A stretch of 64,000 nt of DNA from an uncultured Roseibium sp. (lineage in GTDB: Bacteria > Pseudomonadota > Alphaproteobacteria > Rhizobiales > Stappiaceae), in assembly GCF_947494555.1 (NCBI RefSeq), contig NZ_CANLVF010000003.1, forward strand, positions 372,001-436,000, in the 5' to 3' direction. Below the pieces are notes generated by a model that did not search any database, was not told the DNA's origin, and saw only the letters and a list, made by a program, of their open reading frames with translations. The first letter of the stretch is position 1; each line of letters starts with the position of its first letter. Below, piece after piece: positions 54,443-63,917 of this stretch. The position numbers and the translations under genes are program-made.

Positions 54443-57211
54443 TCACTCGGCAGCGACTTGATGTTCCGCCGGACCGATCCGCGCAGCGCAAAACTTGAAT
54501 TCCGGAATTTTTCCGAAGGGATCAAGCTGCGGGTTCGTCAGGAAGTTGGCCGGTGCTTCGAAGAAGCAGAACGGGATGAAGAGCATGCCTTCAGAGACAT
54601 CCCGGTCGGCCCGAAGCGTCAAGGAAATAGCGCCGCGCCGCGTCTCGACAGTGACCTGCTGGCCAATCTCCAGTCCCGACATCTTGATATCGCGCGGGTT
54701 CATGGAGACAGCGGGCTCGGGCTCGATGGCATCCAGAACGGTGGCCCGGCGCGTCATGGCACCGGTGTGCCAATGCTCCAGCAAGCGGCCCGTCGTCAAA
54801 ACCAGCGGGAAATCCTCGTCCGGCAATTCGTTGGGTGGAACAAGATCCGTCGGTACGATCTTGCCGCGTCCGTCCGCCGTCGGGAACGAAGACCCAAAGA
54901 GAATTTCGTTACCCGGTTTGTCCGGTGCGTCCGCCGGATAGGTAACGGTGCCGTCCCGTTCAAGCCGGTCCCAGGAAATGTTGTTGAGCGAACCCATATG
55001 CGAACGCATTTCCTCGTAGATGGCGGGGACACCATCATAGGACCAGCCCAAATCCAGACGATTGGCAAGATCGATCAGGATCTGCCAGTCGGCCCGTGCC
55101 TCTCCGGGCATCGGAACACATGGGCGCCCGATCTGCACCTGACGGTTGGTGTTGGTGTAGGTCCCGAGTTTTTCGGCGTGGGCCGAAGCCGGAAGGATAA
55201 CGTCTGCATGCCACGCCGTCTCGGTCAGGAAAATGTCCTGCACGACGAGATGCTTCAGTGTGGAAAGCGCCTTGCGGGCATGGTTCTGGTCCGGATCCGA
55301 CATGGCCGGATTTTCACCCTGTACAAACATGGCCTCGATGCCACCAGCGAGAATGTCGTCCATGATCTCCACGACGGTCAGACCACGAACCGGATCAAGC
55401 GTCCGGCCCCAGGCATCTTCGTAACCGGCGCGGATATCCTCGTTCCCGACAGACCGATAGTCCGGGTAGAACATCGGAATAAGGCCGGCATCGGAAGCGC
55501 CCTGCACATTGTTCTGCCCGCGAAGCGGATGAAGACCTGTCCCAGGTCGCCCGATCTGACCGGTCGTCAGCGCCATGGCGATCAGACAACGGACATTGTC
55601 GGTTCCGTGCACATGCTGCGAGACGCCCATGCCCCAGAAAATGATCGATTTTGGACTTGTTGCGTAAAGGCGCGCAACTTCGCGCAACGTCTGGGCATCG
55701 ATACCACAGACCGGCTCCATCGCCTCCGGCGTGAACTCGCGGATCTTTTCGGCAAGTGCCTCAAAGCCGTCGACATGAGCGGCAATATACTGGCTGTCGT
55801 AAAGGCCCTCGGTAATGATCACATTTAGGATAGCGTTGAGCATGGCGACATCCGTGCCCGGCTTGAATTTCAAGCCGTAGTCGGCATGCCGCATCAGATC
55901 CTGACCACGCGGGTCCATCACGATCAGTTTCGTGCCCTTTTTTGCAGCCTGCTTGATGTAAGTCGCAGCAACCGGATGGTTCTGCGCCGGCCGCGCACCG
56001 ATCACGATCATGCAGTCCGTGTCTTCGGCAGCGTTGAACGGGGCCGTCACCGCGCCCGATCCTATACCTTCGATAAGAGCCGCGACCGATGAGGCATGGC
56101 AAAGCCGTGTGCAGTGGTCGACATTGTTGGTCTGAAAACCCTGGCGGATCAGCTTCTGAAAGAGATAGGCCTCTTCGTTGGACCCCTTGGCGGATCCGAA
56201 TCCGGCGACGCCGGCACCGCCTTTGGCGTCGAATGCCGCCTTAAGGCCACCAGCGGCCCTGTCAAGCGCTTCGTCCCAGGTTGCCTCGCGGAAATAGTCA
56301 AGATGGTTTTCCAGCGTCATGGAGATATCGCCACGCTTGGGCGCATCGTCCCGCCGGATCAACGGTTTTGTCAGTCGCTCGGGACTGGACACATAGTCAA
56401 ACCCGAAACGTCCCTTGACGCACAGCCGGTTTTCGTTGGCCGGACCATCCCTTCCGTCTACCTTGACGATCTTGCCGTCTTTGACAGAAACAGATGTCAA
56501 ACACCCGACGCCGCAGAACGGGCAGACGCTGTCTACCGTCTCCTCGGTGAAGACTTCGCGAACCTTGCCCGCGTCGTCCAAAAGGCTTTTTTCCATGAGC
56601 GCACCGGTGGGACACGCGGACACGCACTCACCGCAAGCGACACAGGTGGAAATGCCCATCGGATCCGCCAGATCGAAGACGGGCATGGTGTGGGACCCGC
56701 GATCCGCCATGCCGATCACGTCATTCACTTGGACTTCGCGGCACGCGCGCTCGCACAGATTGCAGGCAATGCAGGCGTCCAGATTGACGGCTATCGCCGG
56801 GTGAGACACATCCTGGGCAGGCTTCTCACAAGGCGCAAACCGGCTGTTCGTCACGCCGATTGCGTCGGACCACTTCCAGAAGTCGCTTTCCGGATCCGGG
56901 TGTGCATCGCGGCTCGGCTGATCGGCAGCGAGTAGCTCGAACACCATCTCACGCGCCTTCGATGCGCGTTCCGTTTCCGTTTTGACGACCATGCCCTCAG
57001 ACGGGGCCCGTATACAGGATGCTGCGAGTGTCCGCTCGCCTTCAATATCGACCATACAGGCGCGGCAATTGCCGTCGGAGCGGTAGCCCGGAGCATCCTT
57101 GTGGCACAAATGCGGTATGGCAACGCCTTCGCGCTTTGCTACCTGCCAGATGGTTTCGCCTTCCTGGGCGGTAACGTCCTTACCGTCGAGCGAGAAAGTG
57201 ATCCGGCTCAT
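54443..57211 (-). CDS. fdsA: NAD-dependent formate dehydrogenase, catalytic alpha subunit
   Basis: Molybdenum (or tungsten) bis-MGD enzyme oxidising formate to CO2 in the cytoplasm. 922 residues from ATG 57211 (GGAGGAG/AAGGA upstream): [2Fe-2S] ferredoxin domain (Cys36, 49, 52, 66), two [4Fe-4S] motifs CIACNLCERACREV and CVACGECVSACPTGAL, the bis-MGD-domain cluster VCPFCGVGC, then the molybdopterin domains. The metal ligand is the Cys in HCTRLCHASSV near residue 370; no selenocysteine. The start overlaps the fdsGB stop by 4 bases. FdsC/FdhD and FdsD are not next to it. Confidence 0.95.
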   Translation of the reverse strand: MSRITFSLDGKDVTAQEGETIWQVAKREGVAIPHLCHKDAPGYRSDGNCRACMVDIEGERTLAASCIRAPSEGMVVKTETERASKAREMVFELLAADQPSRDAHPDPESDFWKWSDAIGVTNSRFAPCEKPAQDVSHPAIAVNLDACIACNLCERACREVQVNDVIGMADRGSHTMPVFDLADPMGISTCVACGECVSACPTGALMEKSLLDDAGKVREVFTEETVDSVCPFCGVGCLTSVSVKDGKIVKVDGRDGPANENRLCVKGRFGFDYVSSPERLTKPLIRRDDAPKRGDISMTLENHLDYFREATWDEALDRAAGGLKAAFDAKGGAGVAGFGSAKGSNEEAYLFQKLIRQGFQTNNVDHCTRLCHASSVAALIEGIGSGAVTAPFNAAEDTDCMIVIGARPAQNHPVAATYIKQAAKKGTKLIVMDPRGQDLMRHADYGLKFKPGTDVAMLNAILNVIITEGLYDSQYIAAHVDGFEALAEKIREFTPEAMEPVCGIDAQTLREVARLYATSPKSIIFWGMGVSQHVHGTDNVRCLIAMALTTGQIGRPGTGLHPLRGQNNVQGASDAGLIPMFYPDYRSVGNEDIRAGYEDAWGRTLDPVRGLTVVEIMDDILAGGIEAMFVQGENPAMSDPDQNHARKALSTLKHLVVQDIFLTETAWHADVILPASAHAEKLGTYTNTNRQVQIGRPCVPMPGEARADWQILIDLANRLDLGWSYDGVPAIYEEMRSHMGSLNNISWDRLERDGTVTYPADAPDKPGNEILFGSSFPTADGRGKIVPTDLVPPNELPDEDFPLVLTTGRLLEHWHTGAMTRRATVLDAIEPEPAVSMNPRDIKMSGLEIGQQVTVETRRGAISLTLRADRDVSEGMLFIPFCFFEAPANFLTNPQLDPFGKIPEFKFCAARIGPAEHQVAAE

Positions 57212-58884
57212 CCTTGGAACTCCTCCGGGAAAAACTTGAGCACTGAGGCAACGGGATTGCTCGCCGCCTGGCCGAGACCGCAAATGGAAGCCGAGCGCAT
57301 AACTTCGTCAAGATCGGCGATCTTGGCCTCGTCCCAGTCGCCGTCTGCCAGCAGATGCTCCATCTTTTCCGTACCGGATCGGCACGGCGTGCACTGGCCG
57401 CAGCTTTCATGCTTGAAAAACCGCATCAGGTTAAGCGCGACGTCTCGCATGTCATCCTGATCGGAAAAAACGACGATCGCGTGGCTGCCGATGAAACAGC
57501 CATGCTTGTCGAGCGTGCCGAAATCGAGAGGCTCATCCGCCAGTCTGGCCGGGAGAATTCCGCCCGAAGCGCCACCTGGAAGGTATCCCTTGAAAACGTG
57601 GCCGTCTTCCATTCCGCCGCAATATTCTTCGAGAAGCTCGTTCATCGTGATGCCCGCCGGGGCGAGTTTCACGCCCGGTTCCTTCACGCGTCCTGAGACA
57701 GAAAAGGACCGGAAGCCCTTGTGATCGCGCCGGCCCTGGGCCGCGAACCATTCCGGACCTTTCTCGACGATGTCGCGAATCCAGAACAGTGTCTCGACAT
57801 TGTGATTGAGGGTCGGGCGGCCGAACAGGCCGACCTGTGCGATGAAAGGCGGCCGGTGGCGCGGTAACCCGCGCTTGCCTTCGATCGACTCGATCATGGC
57901 GCTTTCTTCACCGCAAATGTAGGCGCCGGCACCGCGGCGTACTTCAATGTCGATGGATGTAATGATGCCTGCCGCGCGCAAGGCAGCTATCTCGGTCGCC
58001 AGGATCTCAAGCACTGCCGGATATTCGTCGCGCATGTAAAGGTAGACGCGCTCGGCGGAGATCGCATGGGCCGCGATCAGGGCTCCTTCCAGAAGACGAT
58101 GCGGATCACGTTCAAGATGGTAGCGATCCTTGAACGTTCCAGGTTCACCTTCGTCGCCATTGATCGTCAGGTATTTCGGGCCTGGCAGATCGTTCACGAT
58201 CTTCCATTTCGTGCCCGTTGGAAATCCGGCTCCGCCAAGACCGCGAAGGCCCGCTTCCAACGCCTTGTCGGCAATTGCAGCGGCGTCGAACTCGCCGGAC
58301 CGCACCCTCTCAAGCAACTGGTATCCGCCATCTGCGCGATACGCGTCGAGCTTGATATGGTCAGGGATCTCCGCCGCGTTCTGACCCTCGAAAAGCAGGG
58401 CCCGAACGGACATTTCGCTGGCGTTGTCAACCGCGCGCTTCCCAACCTGGGCTGCCGGGGCTCCGGCGCACCGACCGATACAGGGCACTTTCTGAATTCG
58501 GATCTTTGCAGGATCGACACCGCTTTCAAGAGCTTTGGCGAGCGCGTCGGCTCCCTTGATCGAACAGGCGACGCTGTCACAGACCCTGACCGTCAAAGGT
58601 GCCGGCTTCGGCTCGTCTTCGCGGACAATATCAAAGTGGTGATAAAAGCTTGCGACTTCGTAGACTTCGGCCTGCGCCATGCGCATTTCCACCGACAATG
58701 CTTTCAGATGCCGCGCCTCCAGACACCCGTAGGCGTCCTGGATCTTGTGCAGATGCTCAATGAGCAAATCCCGCCGGCGCGGTTCGTCACCCAAAAGCGC
58801 CTGAACTTCGCTCAGGGCCGCATCTTCCAACTGACGCCCTTTTGGCTGGGACGGCTTTCGCGAAAGCCCCTTGCCGAAAGACAT
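57208..58884 (-). CDS. fdsB: Formate dehydrogenase FdsG-FdsB fusion (NADH-reducing diaphorase subunit)
   Basis: 558 residues from ATG 58884 with a perfect AGGAGG site. The N-terminal NuoE-like part (about 20-165) has a [2Fe-2S] site with CDSVAC and CIGRC. The NuoF-like part (about 190-555) has the FMN/NAD site GLRGLGGAGFPTGTKW, GDEGEPGTFKDR and the [4Fe-4S] motif ESCGQCTPCRSG with the distal Cys in SICGLGQ. In Cupriavidus and Rhodobacter these are separate genes fdsG and fdsB; here one chain carries both. It passes electrons from FdsA to NAD. Confidence 0.94.
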   Translation of the reverse strand: MSFGKGLSRKPSQPKGRQLEDAALSEVQALLGDEPRRRDLLIEHLHKIQDAYGCLEARHLKALSVEMRMAQAEVYEVASFYHHFDIVREDEPKPAPLTVRVCDSVACSIKGADALAKALESGVDPAKIRIQKVPCIGRCAGAPAAQVGKRAVDNASEMSVRALLFEGQNAAEIPDHIKLDAYRADGGYQLLERVRSGEFDAAAIADKALEAGLRGLGGAGFPTGTKWKIVNDLPGPKYLTINGDEGEPGTFKDRYHLERDPHRLLEGALIAAHAISAERVYLYMRDEYPAVLEILATEIAALRAAGIITSIDIEVRRGAGAYICGEESAMIESIEGKRGLPRHRPPFIAQVGLFGRPTLNHNVETLFWIRDIVEKGPEWFAAQGRRDHKGFRSFSVSGRVKEPGVKLAPAGITMNELLEEYCGGMEDGHVFKGYLPGGASGGILPARLADEPLDFGTLDKHGCFIGSHAIVVFSDQDDMRDVALNLMRFFKHESCGQCTPCRSGTEKMEHLLADGDWDEAKIADLDEVMRSASICGLGQAASNPVASVLKFFPEEFQG

Positions 58885-59095
58885 TGGCGTTCCTCCTAAT
58901 CGTCCGGAACACACACTTCCTTCTGTGCGCTCCTGCAATGATCCGCTGCGCGACCGCGGGCAGAAACCATTCTCCGATTTCAACGCCTTCGGTCAATTTG
59001 GACCGGATGCTAGCTGTCCAATTATGCCTTGTCTGTTTGAAAAACGACAACGGGACTTCAAATGCTGACGCTTTGAGGATGGCGCTGTCGGGCGA

Positions 59096-59635
59096 TCACG
59101 CCGTCAGGTGCTTGAAGGCTGCCACAACGCGTTCATAGACCGGCCTCTTGAAGGGTACGATCAGACCCGGCAGCCTTTCGGCATGTTCCCAGCGCCATGC
59201 GCTGAATTCCGCCGAATGCCCGTCCGGGGGTGTAAGGATGTTGATCTCGTCATCCGACCCATCAAAGCGATAGGCGACCCACTTCTGTGCCTGTCCGCGA
59301 TGCTTGCCGCGCCGGGACGAGCGGATGACCTCTTCCGGGTAGTCGTAAGCGAACCATTCCGGCGCTTCTTCCAAAAGTGTCACAGACCTGATCGACGTTT
59401 CTTCGTAAAGCTCCCGCCGCGCTGCGGTTTCCGGGTTTTCGCCCTTGTCGATCCCACCTTGCGGCATTTGCCAGGCGAACTCGTAGTTGGAAGAACTGCC
59501 GCCATCGTCGCGGCTGCCGATCCAGACCATGCCGTCCTTGTTGATCACCATAATGCCAACACAGGGACGGTATGGCAGGCCGTCAGATGGTTCTGGGAAC
59601 CCAGGCCCGAGTGCACGCTTTTTCACTGAACTCAC
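59096..59635 (-). CDS. rppH: RNA 5'-pyrophosphohydrolase
   Basis: Removes 5' diphosphate from transcripts and triggers RNase E-dependent decay. 179 residues with the Nudix box GGIDKGENPETAARRELYEE and the RppH-typical YRPCVGIMVIN start of the fold. The first start is GTG 59635; the GTG at 59626 has a better-placed AGGTGAG and may be the true one. It is 33 bases after the deacetylase gene and ends the envC-ctpA-yibQ-rppH series. Confidence 0.94.
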   Translation of the reverse strand: MSSVKKRALGPGFPEPSDGLPYRPCVGIMVINKDGMVWIGSRDDGGSSSNYEFAWQMPQGGIDKGENPETAARRELYEETSIRSVTLLEEAPEWFAYDYPEEVIRSSRRGKHRGQAQKWVAYRFDGSDDEINILTPPDGHSAEFSAWRWEHAERLPGLIVPFKRPVYERVVAAFKHLTA

Positions 59636-59668
59636 CTATCTGAAAAAATGCCCCCTGGAATCGAAGGT

Positions 59669-60814
59669 CTATCTGTCGATCGTCGCACTGACCGGAACGA
59701 GCTGCAATCCGCGTTGTTCCAGATCCTTCACCCATTTTTCCAGTTGGCGGACGGTGACGGGCAAGGCCGACCCGGCCGCAACGGCGACGCCCCGGGAACG
59801 CGCAATGCTTTCCAACTGCAGCAGCTTCGCGTCGATATTGTCTTCCCGCGGGACTTCGTCGAGAACGACATCCACCCCCGCGAAGGGCATTCTGAGACCT
59901 GCCGCCGTTTCCGACGAAAGGCTGCGAGAGGACGTTCCGTTGTCCACGAACATCAAGCCACGCGACTTCAGTTTTTCCATAAGGTACTGCATGGAGGGTT
60001 TGGTGGATGTGAACCGGGAACCCATATCCGGGATCGTGCCCACGTAATTGGTCACCCGCGTTAGCAAAAACGCAAGCCGATCCAGCATTTCACTCGGCTG
60101 AAGGCTCACCAAAAGCGTGTGGGGTCCGGGGTCATTGTCCGGAAAATCGAAGGGCTCGAGCGGCAGTTGCAGAAGCAATTCATGGCCTTTGGACCGTGCC
60201 TGTTGCATCCAAAGATCAAGATCGTCGCCATACGGTGCCAGTGCAAGCGTGACGTCGGCCGGCAGCCGGTCGATCGCATGTTGCGTTCCGGTTTCGCTCA
60301 ACCCCATTCCGTTGAGCACAACGGCAATCTTCGGAATCGACGTAAACTCGCGCACCACGGGCCGTGAATATGCATCGAGCGGACGAACGCCGGCTTCGCT
60401 GATCTTTGGCAAGAAGCCATAGTCCGAGCGCTCGCTCACGCGTGTATCCGGTGTCGGTGACAAGCCGCTGACCGGACTGTCAACGCCCTTCCCGTCCGGC
60501 CTTTCGACCATTTCGTAACGCGGCCCGAGAAGATCCTGATTGGAACCCGGCCTGAGATTCGGGCCGAGATCGCCGGTCAGCCCGGGTCTGATTTCGACCA
60601 CTTCGATGTCCTGGGACGTCACACCTTCGACGGTAGCATCCAGCGGAATGACGGCAACCGGCTCACCGCCAAGGGGATCGTCGACAACCGCCACCCAGAT
60701 AAGCGTTGTCGTGACAAAAACACTTATTAGTCCGACACCGATGAGACCAAAAGGCAGCCTGACCAGCCGCCGCTTGCCCATCCCTAAGGGAGCTGTGAGA
60801 TCTTCGCTCGACAT
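59669..60814 (-). CDS. Divergent polysaccharide deacetylase, YibQ-like
   Basis: 381 residues: one N-terminal membrane anchor (about 20-44, LPFGLIGVGLISVFVTTTLI), a linker of about 90 residues, and a YibQ/DUF610 divergent polysaccharide deacetylase domain (about 155-375; IAVVLNGMGLSETGT, LALAPYGDDLDLWMQ, MFVDNGTSSRS). In E. coli yibQ follows envC, as here after ctpA, which points to a role in the envelope or peptidoglycan. Catalytic activity of the family is not established. Confidence 0.88.
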   Translation of the reverse strand: MSSEDLTAPLGMGKRRLVRLPFGLIGVGLISVFVTTTLIWVAVVDDPLGGEPVAVIPLDATVEGVTSQDIEVVEIRPGLTGDLGPNLRPGSNQDLLGPRYEMVERPDGKGVDSPVSGLSPTPDTRVSERSDYGFLPKISEAGVRPLDAYSRPVVREFTSIPKIAVVLNGMGLSETGTQHAIDRLPADVTLALAPYGDDLDLWMQQARSKGHELLLQLPLEPFDFPDNDPGPHTLLVSLQPSEMLDRLAFLLTRVTNYVGTIPDMGSRFTSTKPSMQYLMEKLKSRGLMFVDNGTSSRSLSSETAAGLRMPFAGVDVVLDEVPREDNIDAKLLQLESIARSRGVAVAAGSALPVTVRQLEKWVKDLEQRGLQLVPVSATIDR

Positions 60815-60891
60815 ATCGTCCTGAGCCTTTGTTCCGGCAGGGCGCCGGAAGAATTCTTGATTTAAGGAAACGCAGAACGAGAACGGAAGTG

Positions 60892-60916
60892 CTGCGCGCC
60901 GGCGACCGGCGCGCAG
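60892..60916 (-). terminator. Strong hairpin after ctpA
   Basis: Perfect 11-base arms CTGCGCGCCGG and CCGGCGCGCAG around a 3-base loop, 8 bases after the ctpA stop on the minus strand. No T-run; possibly a stabiliser or a Rho-linked end rather than an intrinsic terminator. Confidence 0.5.
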
Positions 60917-60924
60917 GGAAAGCG

Positions 60925-62253
60925 TTAGTTTTTGACTGCAGCGCTGTCAGGCACAGGCGGGAAGGCACTGTCCACCTTTTCACCGCGCAAGAGGTCCAGA
61001 GCAAGGTTCAGCTGCGTGTCGTCTTCGGGATCCGGCGGCACATAAGCCTGGCTGCCTGACTGTTCTTCACCGTCGGCTTCCAGATGACCGCGCAGACCGG
61101 CTTCACCCCGTGTTTCCACACGGCCAACCAACTCCTCAGGAAGCTCTTGCAGGGACTGGATGTCCGGCACGATGCCCTTGGCCTGGATGGAGGTACCGGA
61201 CGGAGTGTAATAGCGCGCCGTTGTGAGACGTATCGCACCATTCGCGCCGAGCGGGATAATGGTCTGAACGGAGCCTTTTCCGAAGGACCGTGTGCCGAGG
61301 ATCGTTGCCCTGCGGTGATCCTGAAGCGCACCTGCAACGATTTCGGAGGCTGACGCGGATCCCCCGTTCACCAGAATGATAACCGGCTTGCCGTTGGTCA
61401 GGTCGCCCGAACGTGCGTTATAGCGCTGCGTCTCATCTGCTTCGCGGCCGCGCGTCGAGACGATTTCCCCCCTGTCGAGGAATGCATCGGACACGGCGAT
61501 CGCCTGATCCAGAAGACCGCCCGGATTGTTCCGCAGATCGATCACATAGCCTTTGAGCTTGTCTTCACCGATCTTGGCGGTTGTTTCCTCGATGCCCTTT
61601 TTCAGGCCGTCATAGGTCTGTTCGTTGAACTGTGTCACACGCACATATCCGACATCTTCCTCTTCGCGCCAGCGCACGGACCGGATGCGGATAATGTCAC
61701 GCGTGATCGTGATGTCGAACGGCTCGGCACGTCCCTCGCGGCGGATCGTGACGATGATATCCGTGTTGACCGGACCACGCATTTTCTCAACGGCTTCATT
61801 CAGGGTCAGGCCCTGGACCTGCTCACCGTCGATGTAGGTGATCAGATCGCCCGCAAGGACGCCGGCCTGCGCGGCGGGCGTTTCATCGATAGGCGACACA
61901 ACCTTGACGAGGCCTTCTTCCATCGTGACTTCGATGCCAAGTCCGCCAAATTCGCCGCGCGTCTGAACCTGCATGTCGCGGAAACTCTTCGGCGACATGT
62001 AGCTGGAGTGCGGATCCAGGGAAGTCAGCATGCCGTTGATGGCGCTTTCGATCAGCTGCGCATCGTCCGGAACTTCCACATAATCGGAACGAACCCGCTC
62101 GAACACGTCGCCGAACAGGTTGAGTTGCCGGTAAGTGTCGGTTGCGGCAGCATTCGCCGTGGCAGAAACCTTGAGCGGCATCTGGGACATTGTCGTAACT
62201 GCCGCAGCCCCAACAAGGGCACCCACCAGCAGCAAGGAAGCTTTCCGTATCAT
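60925..62253 (-). CDS. ctpA: Carboxy-terminal processing protease, S41 family
   Basis: Periplasmic serine protease with a Ser-Lys dyad. 442 residues from ATG 62253: signal peptide/anchor (about 1-30), PDZ domain (about 85-165, including the GGLGIEV ligand-binding loop), catalytic domain with Ser in GGSASASEIVAGAL and Lys in GTRSFGKGSVQ. The start overlaps the envC stop by 4 bases; CtpA and EnvC-type proteins both act on peptidoglycan turnover, so the coupling is functional sense. Confidence 0.95.
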   Translation of the reverse strand: MIRKASLLLVGALVGAAAVTTMSQMPLKVSATANAAATDTYRQLNLFGDVFERVRSDYVEVPDDAQLIESAINGMLTSLDPHSSYMSPKSFRDMQVQTRGEFGGLGIEVTMEEGLVKVVSPIDETPAAQAGVLAGDLITYIDGEQVQGLTLNEAVEKMRGPVNTDIIVTIRREGRAEPFDITITRDIIRIRSVRWREEEDVGYVRVTQFNEQTYDGLKKGIEETTAKIGEDKLKGYVIDLRNNPGGLLDQAIAVSDAFLDRGEIVSTRGREADETQRYNARSGDLTNGKPVIILVNGGSASASEIVAGALQDHRRATILGTRSFGKGSVQTIIPLGANGAIRLTTARYYTPSGTSIQAKGIVPDIQSLQELPEELVGRVETRGEAGLRGHLEADGEEQSGSQAYVPPDPEDDTQLNLALDLLRGEKVDSAFPPVPDSAAVKN

Positions 62254-63641
62254 CCGCGAGCCTTTTCTTCTTCTGTGCGTTCCCACCAGGGCGTGGGATC
62301 GATCGCACGGCCGTCCTTCCGAAATTCAACATATAGGATCGGCTGGGTCGAACCCAAGCCGAACGTAGAGGCACTTGCCCACTGGGTAGCGCCCATCACA
62401 CCAACCGGTTCCCCGGTAAGAACAAATTGCCCCAATTCCGCATCTATCCGATCCATGCCGGCGAGGAGGACATGGTAGCCGTCGCCAGTGTTCAGGATCA
62501 AGAGCTGACCGAACGAACGGAACGGACCGGAATAGACCACCCAGCCATCGGCCGGGGAAGTTACATTAGACCCTGGCCTTGTGGCGATAGATTGACCTTC
62601 CGTCAAACCACCGAATTCATCTTCCTGGCCAAAATCCTTCAGCATGGTTCCCGCAACCGGATGCGGCAGCCTGCCCTTAGCTTCACCAAACGATATCTCC
62701 GGAGCAAGCCTTCCGGGATCCGCAAAGGGATCAACATTGCGCGAGGTGTCGCGCTTCGCATTCAACGCAGCCTGCCGGGATTTTTCTGCCGCAACCTGTG
62801 CGCTTTCGATTTCCGTCTCCAGATTTGCGATCAGCTCCTGCAGGGAGCCTGCCTGTTCCGCCAGTTCCGCCGCGCGTTTTTTCTCCTCTTCGAGCACCTG
62901 GACCGATTGAAGATGTTCCTGTCTTTTGGCACTCAAAAGAAGTTCCAGCCGCGACTTTTCCTCAGCCAATCTCATCGCATCGCCGCGAAGGCGGTTTTTC
63001 TCCTCGGCGATGACAGACTTAAGCCGCTGTAATTCTTCCAAATCTGCCGCAAGCGCCTCGGTCTCCACCTTCAATTCGGGCATCACCGCATTTAGAAGTA
63101 TCGCACTTCGCACGGCCGACAAGGCGTCACTTGGGCGCACAGCAAGAGCCGGAGGCGGGCGTTTTCCGATTCGCTGAAGCGCAGCAAGCACTTCGGCCAG
63201 TATATCCCGCCGGGCAATCAGGGAGAGCCGAACGGCATCTTCGTTTTCCCCGAGGCTCATCAACCTGCGTTCCGTATCGGTCAGCTCGGTTTCAAGACCC
63301 TTGATGGTGTCCGAGGAGCTGATGATCTTTGCGTTGAGCGTTTCCCGGTCGCGATCCAGCGCGCGTATCTCGCGGGCGATGGCATCCTGACGATCCGTCG
63401 ACACCTCAATGTCCCTCGACAACGCGGCCAGTTCGCCTTCGCGCTTTTTCTTGCGATCCAGAAACGCATCGATCTCGGAGGTTTCAGCGACCGATGTCTC
63501 AGGTTGCTCGTCGAGGCTTTCGCTTGAAACCGACGGACCAGGAGTGAGTATCAGAGCAAGCGCCACCAAACTCAGGACTGGCCCTGTTGTCTGCCGCTTC
63601 CAAAGTCCAGGACGCACTTTACTGATGCGATCCGGTTTCAA
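62250..63641 (-). CDS. envC: Murein hydrolase activator EnvC-like (degenerate LytM)
   Basis: 463 residues: signal peptide (about 18-40), long coiled coil (about 55-290), and a C-terminal M23/LytM domain (about 325-455). The zinc ligands are lost: where active M23 enzymes have HxxxD and HxH this protein reads FGGLTEGQSIATR and YHVLLAGM, so it should act as an activator of amidases rather than as an enzyme. ATG 63641; 276 bases of intergenic DNA upstream. Confidence 0.92.
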   Translation of the reverse strand: MKPDRISKVRPGLWKRQTTGPVLSLVALALILTPGPSVSSESLDEQPETSVAETSEIDAFLDRKKKREGELAALSRDIEVSTDRQDAIAREIRALDRDRETLNAKIISSSDTIKGLETELTDTERRLMSLGENEDAVRLSLIARRDILAEVLAALQRIGKRPPPALAVRPSDALSAVRSAILLNAVMPELKVETEALAADLEELQRLKSVIAEEKNRLRGDAMRLAEEKSRLELLLSAKRQEHLQSVQVLEEEKKRAAELAEQAGSLQELIANLETEIESAQVAAEKSRQAALNAKRDTSRNVDPFADPGRLAPEISFGEAKGRLPHPVAGTMLKDFGQEDEFGGLTEGQSIATRPGSNVTSPADGWVVYSGPFRSFGQLLILNTGDGYHVLLAGMDRIDAELGQFVLTGEPVGVMGATQWASASTFGLGSTQPILYVEFRKDGRAIDPTPWWERTEEEKARG

Positions 63642-63917
63642 TTCTCGTCAGCTCCCAAAGGTTGCCCTTCCTGCGATACACAGTCTGCGTTAACGAAGCG
63701 TTTACACACATAACCGGATTGTTAATCCACCCGCCGCCCAAGCGCGATCACGCAACCTTACCGCGGCATACTCCTGCTCTCTTACCGGTTAAGTGCGGAA
63801 TACGGCGAGATACGGGCAAAATCGTGTTTTCTTGCCCTTTTGCCTGGTTAACAATAATTAATGTTGTCAGCTGTGGAATAAAGATTTGCCCACCGCCTCG
63901 GAGGATTTGCACGCCTG

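Noticed and set aside
54425..55828. Open frame of 467 codons on the plus strand
   Set aside because: Antisense of fdsA, which has full catalytic and cluster motifs; it also begins within the fds terminator.
56090..56110. Selenocysteine in the formate dehydrogenase active site
   Set aside because: The metal ligand codon is an ordinary Cys codon within HCTRLCHASSV.
63690..63870. TTAA-rich motifs resembling CtrA sites upstream of envC
   Set aside because: The closest match, TTAA-N6-TTAA, has the wrong spacing for the CtrA consensus (N7), so it is not listed as a site.
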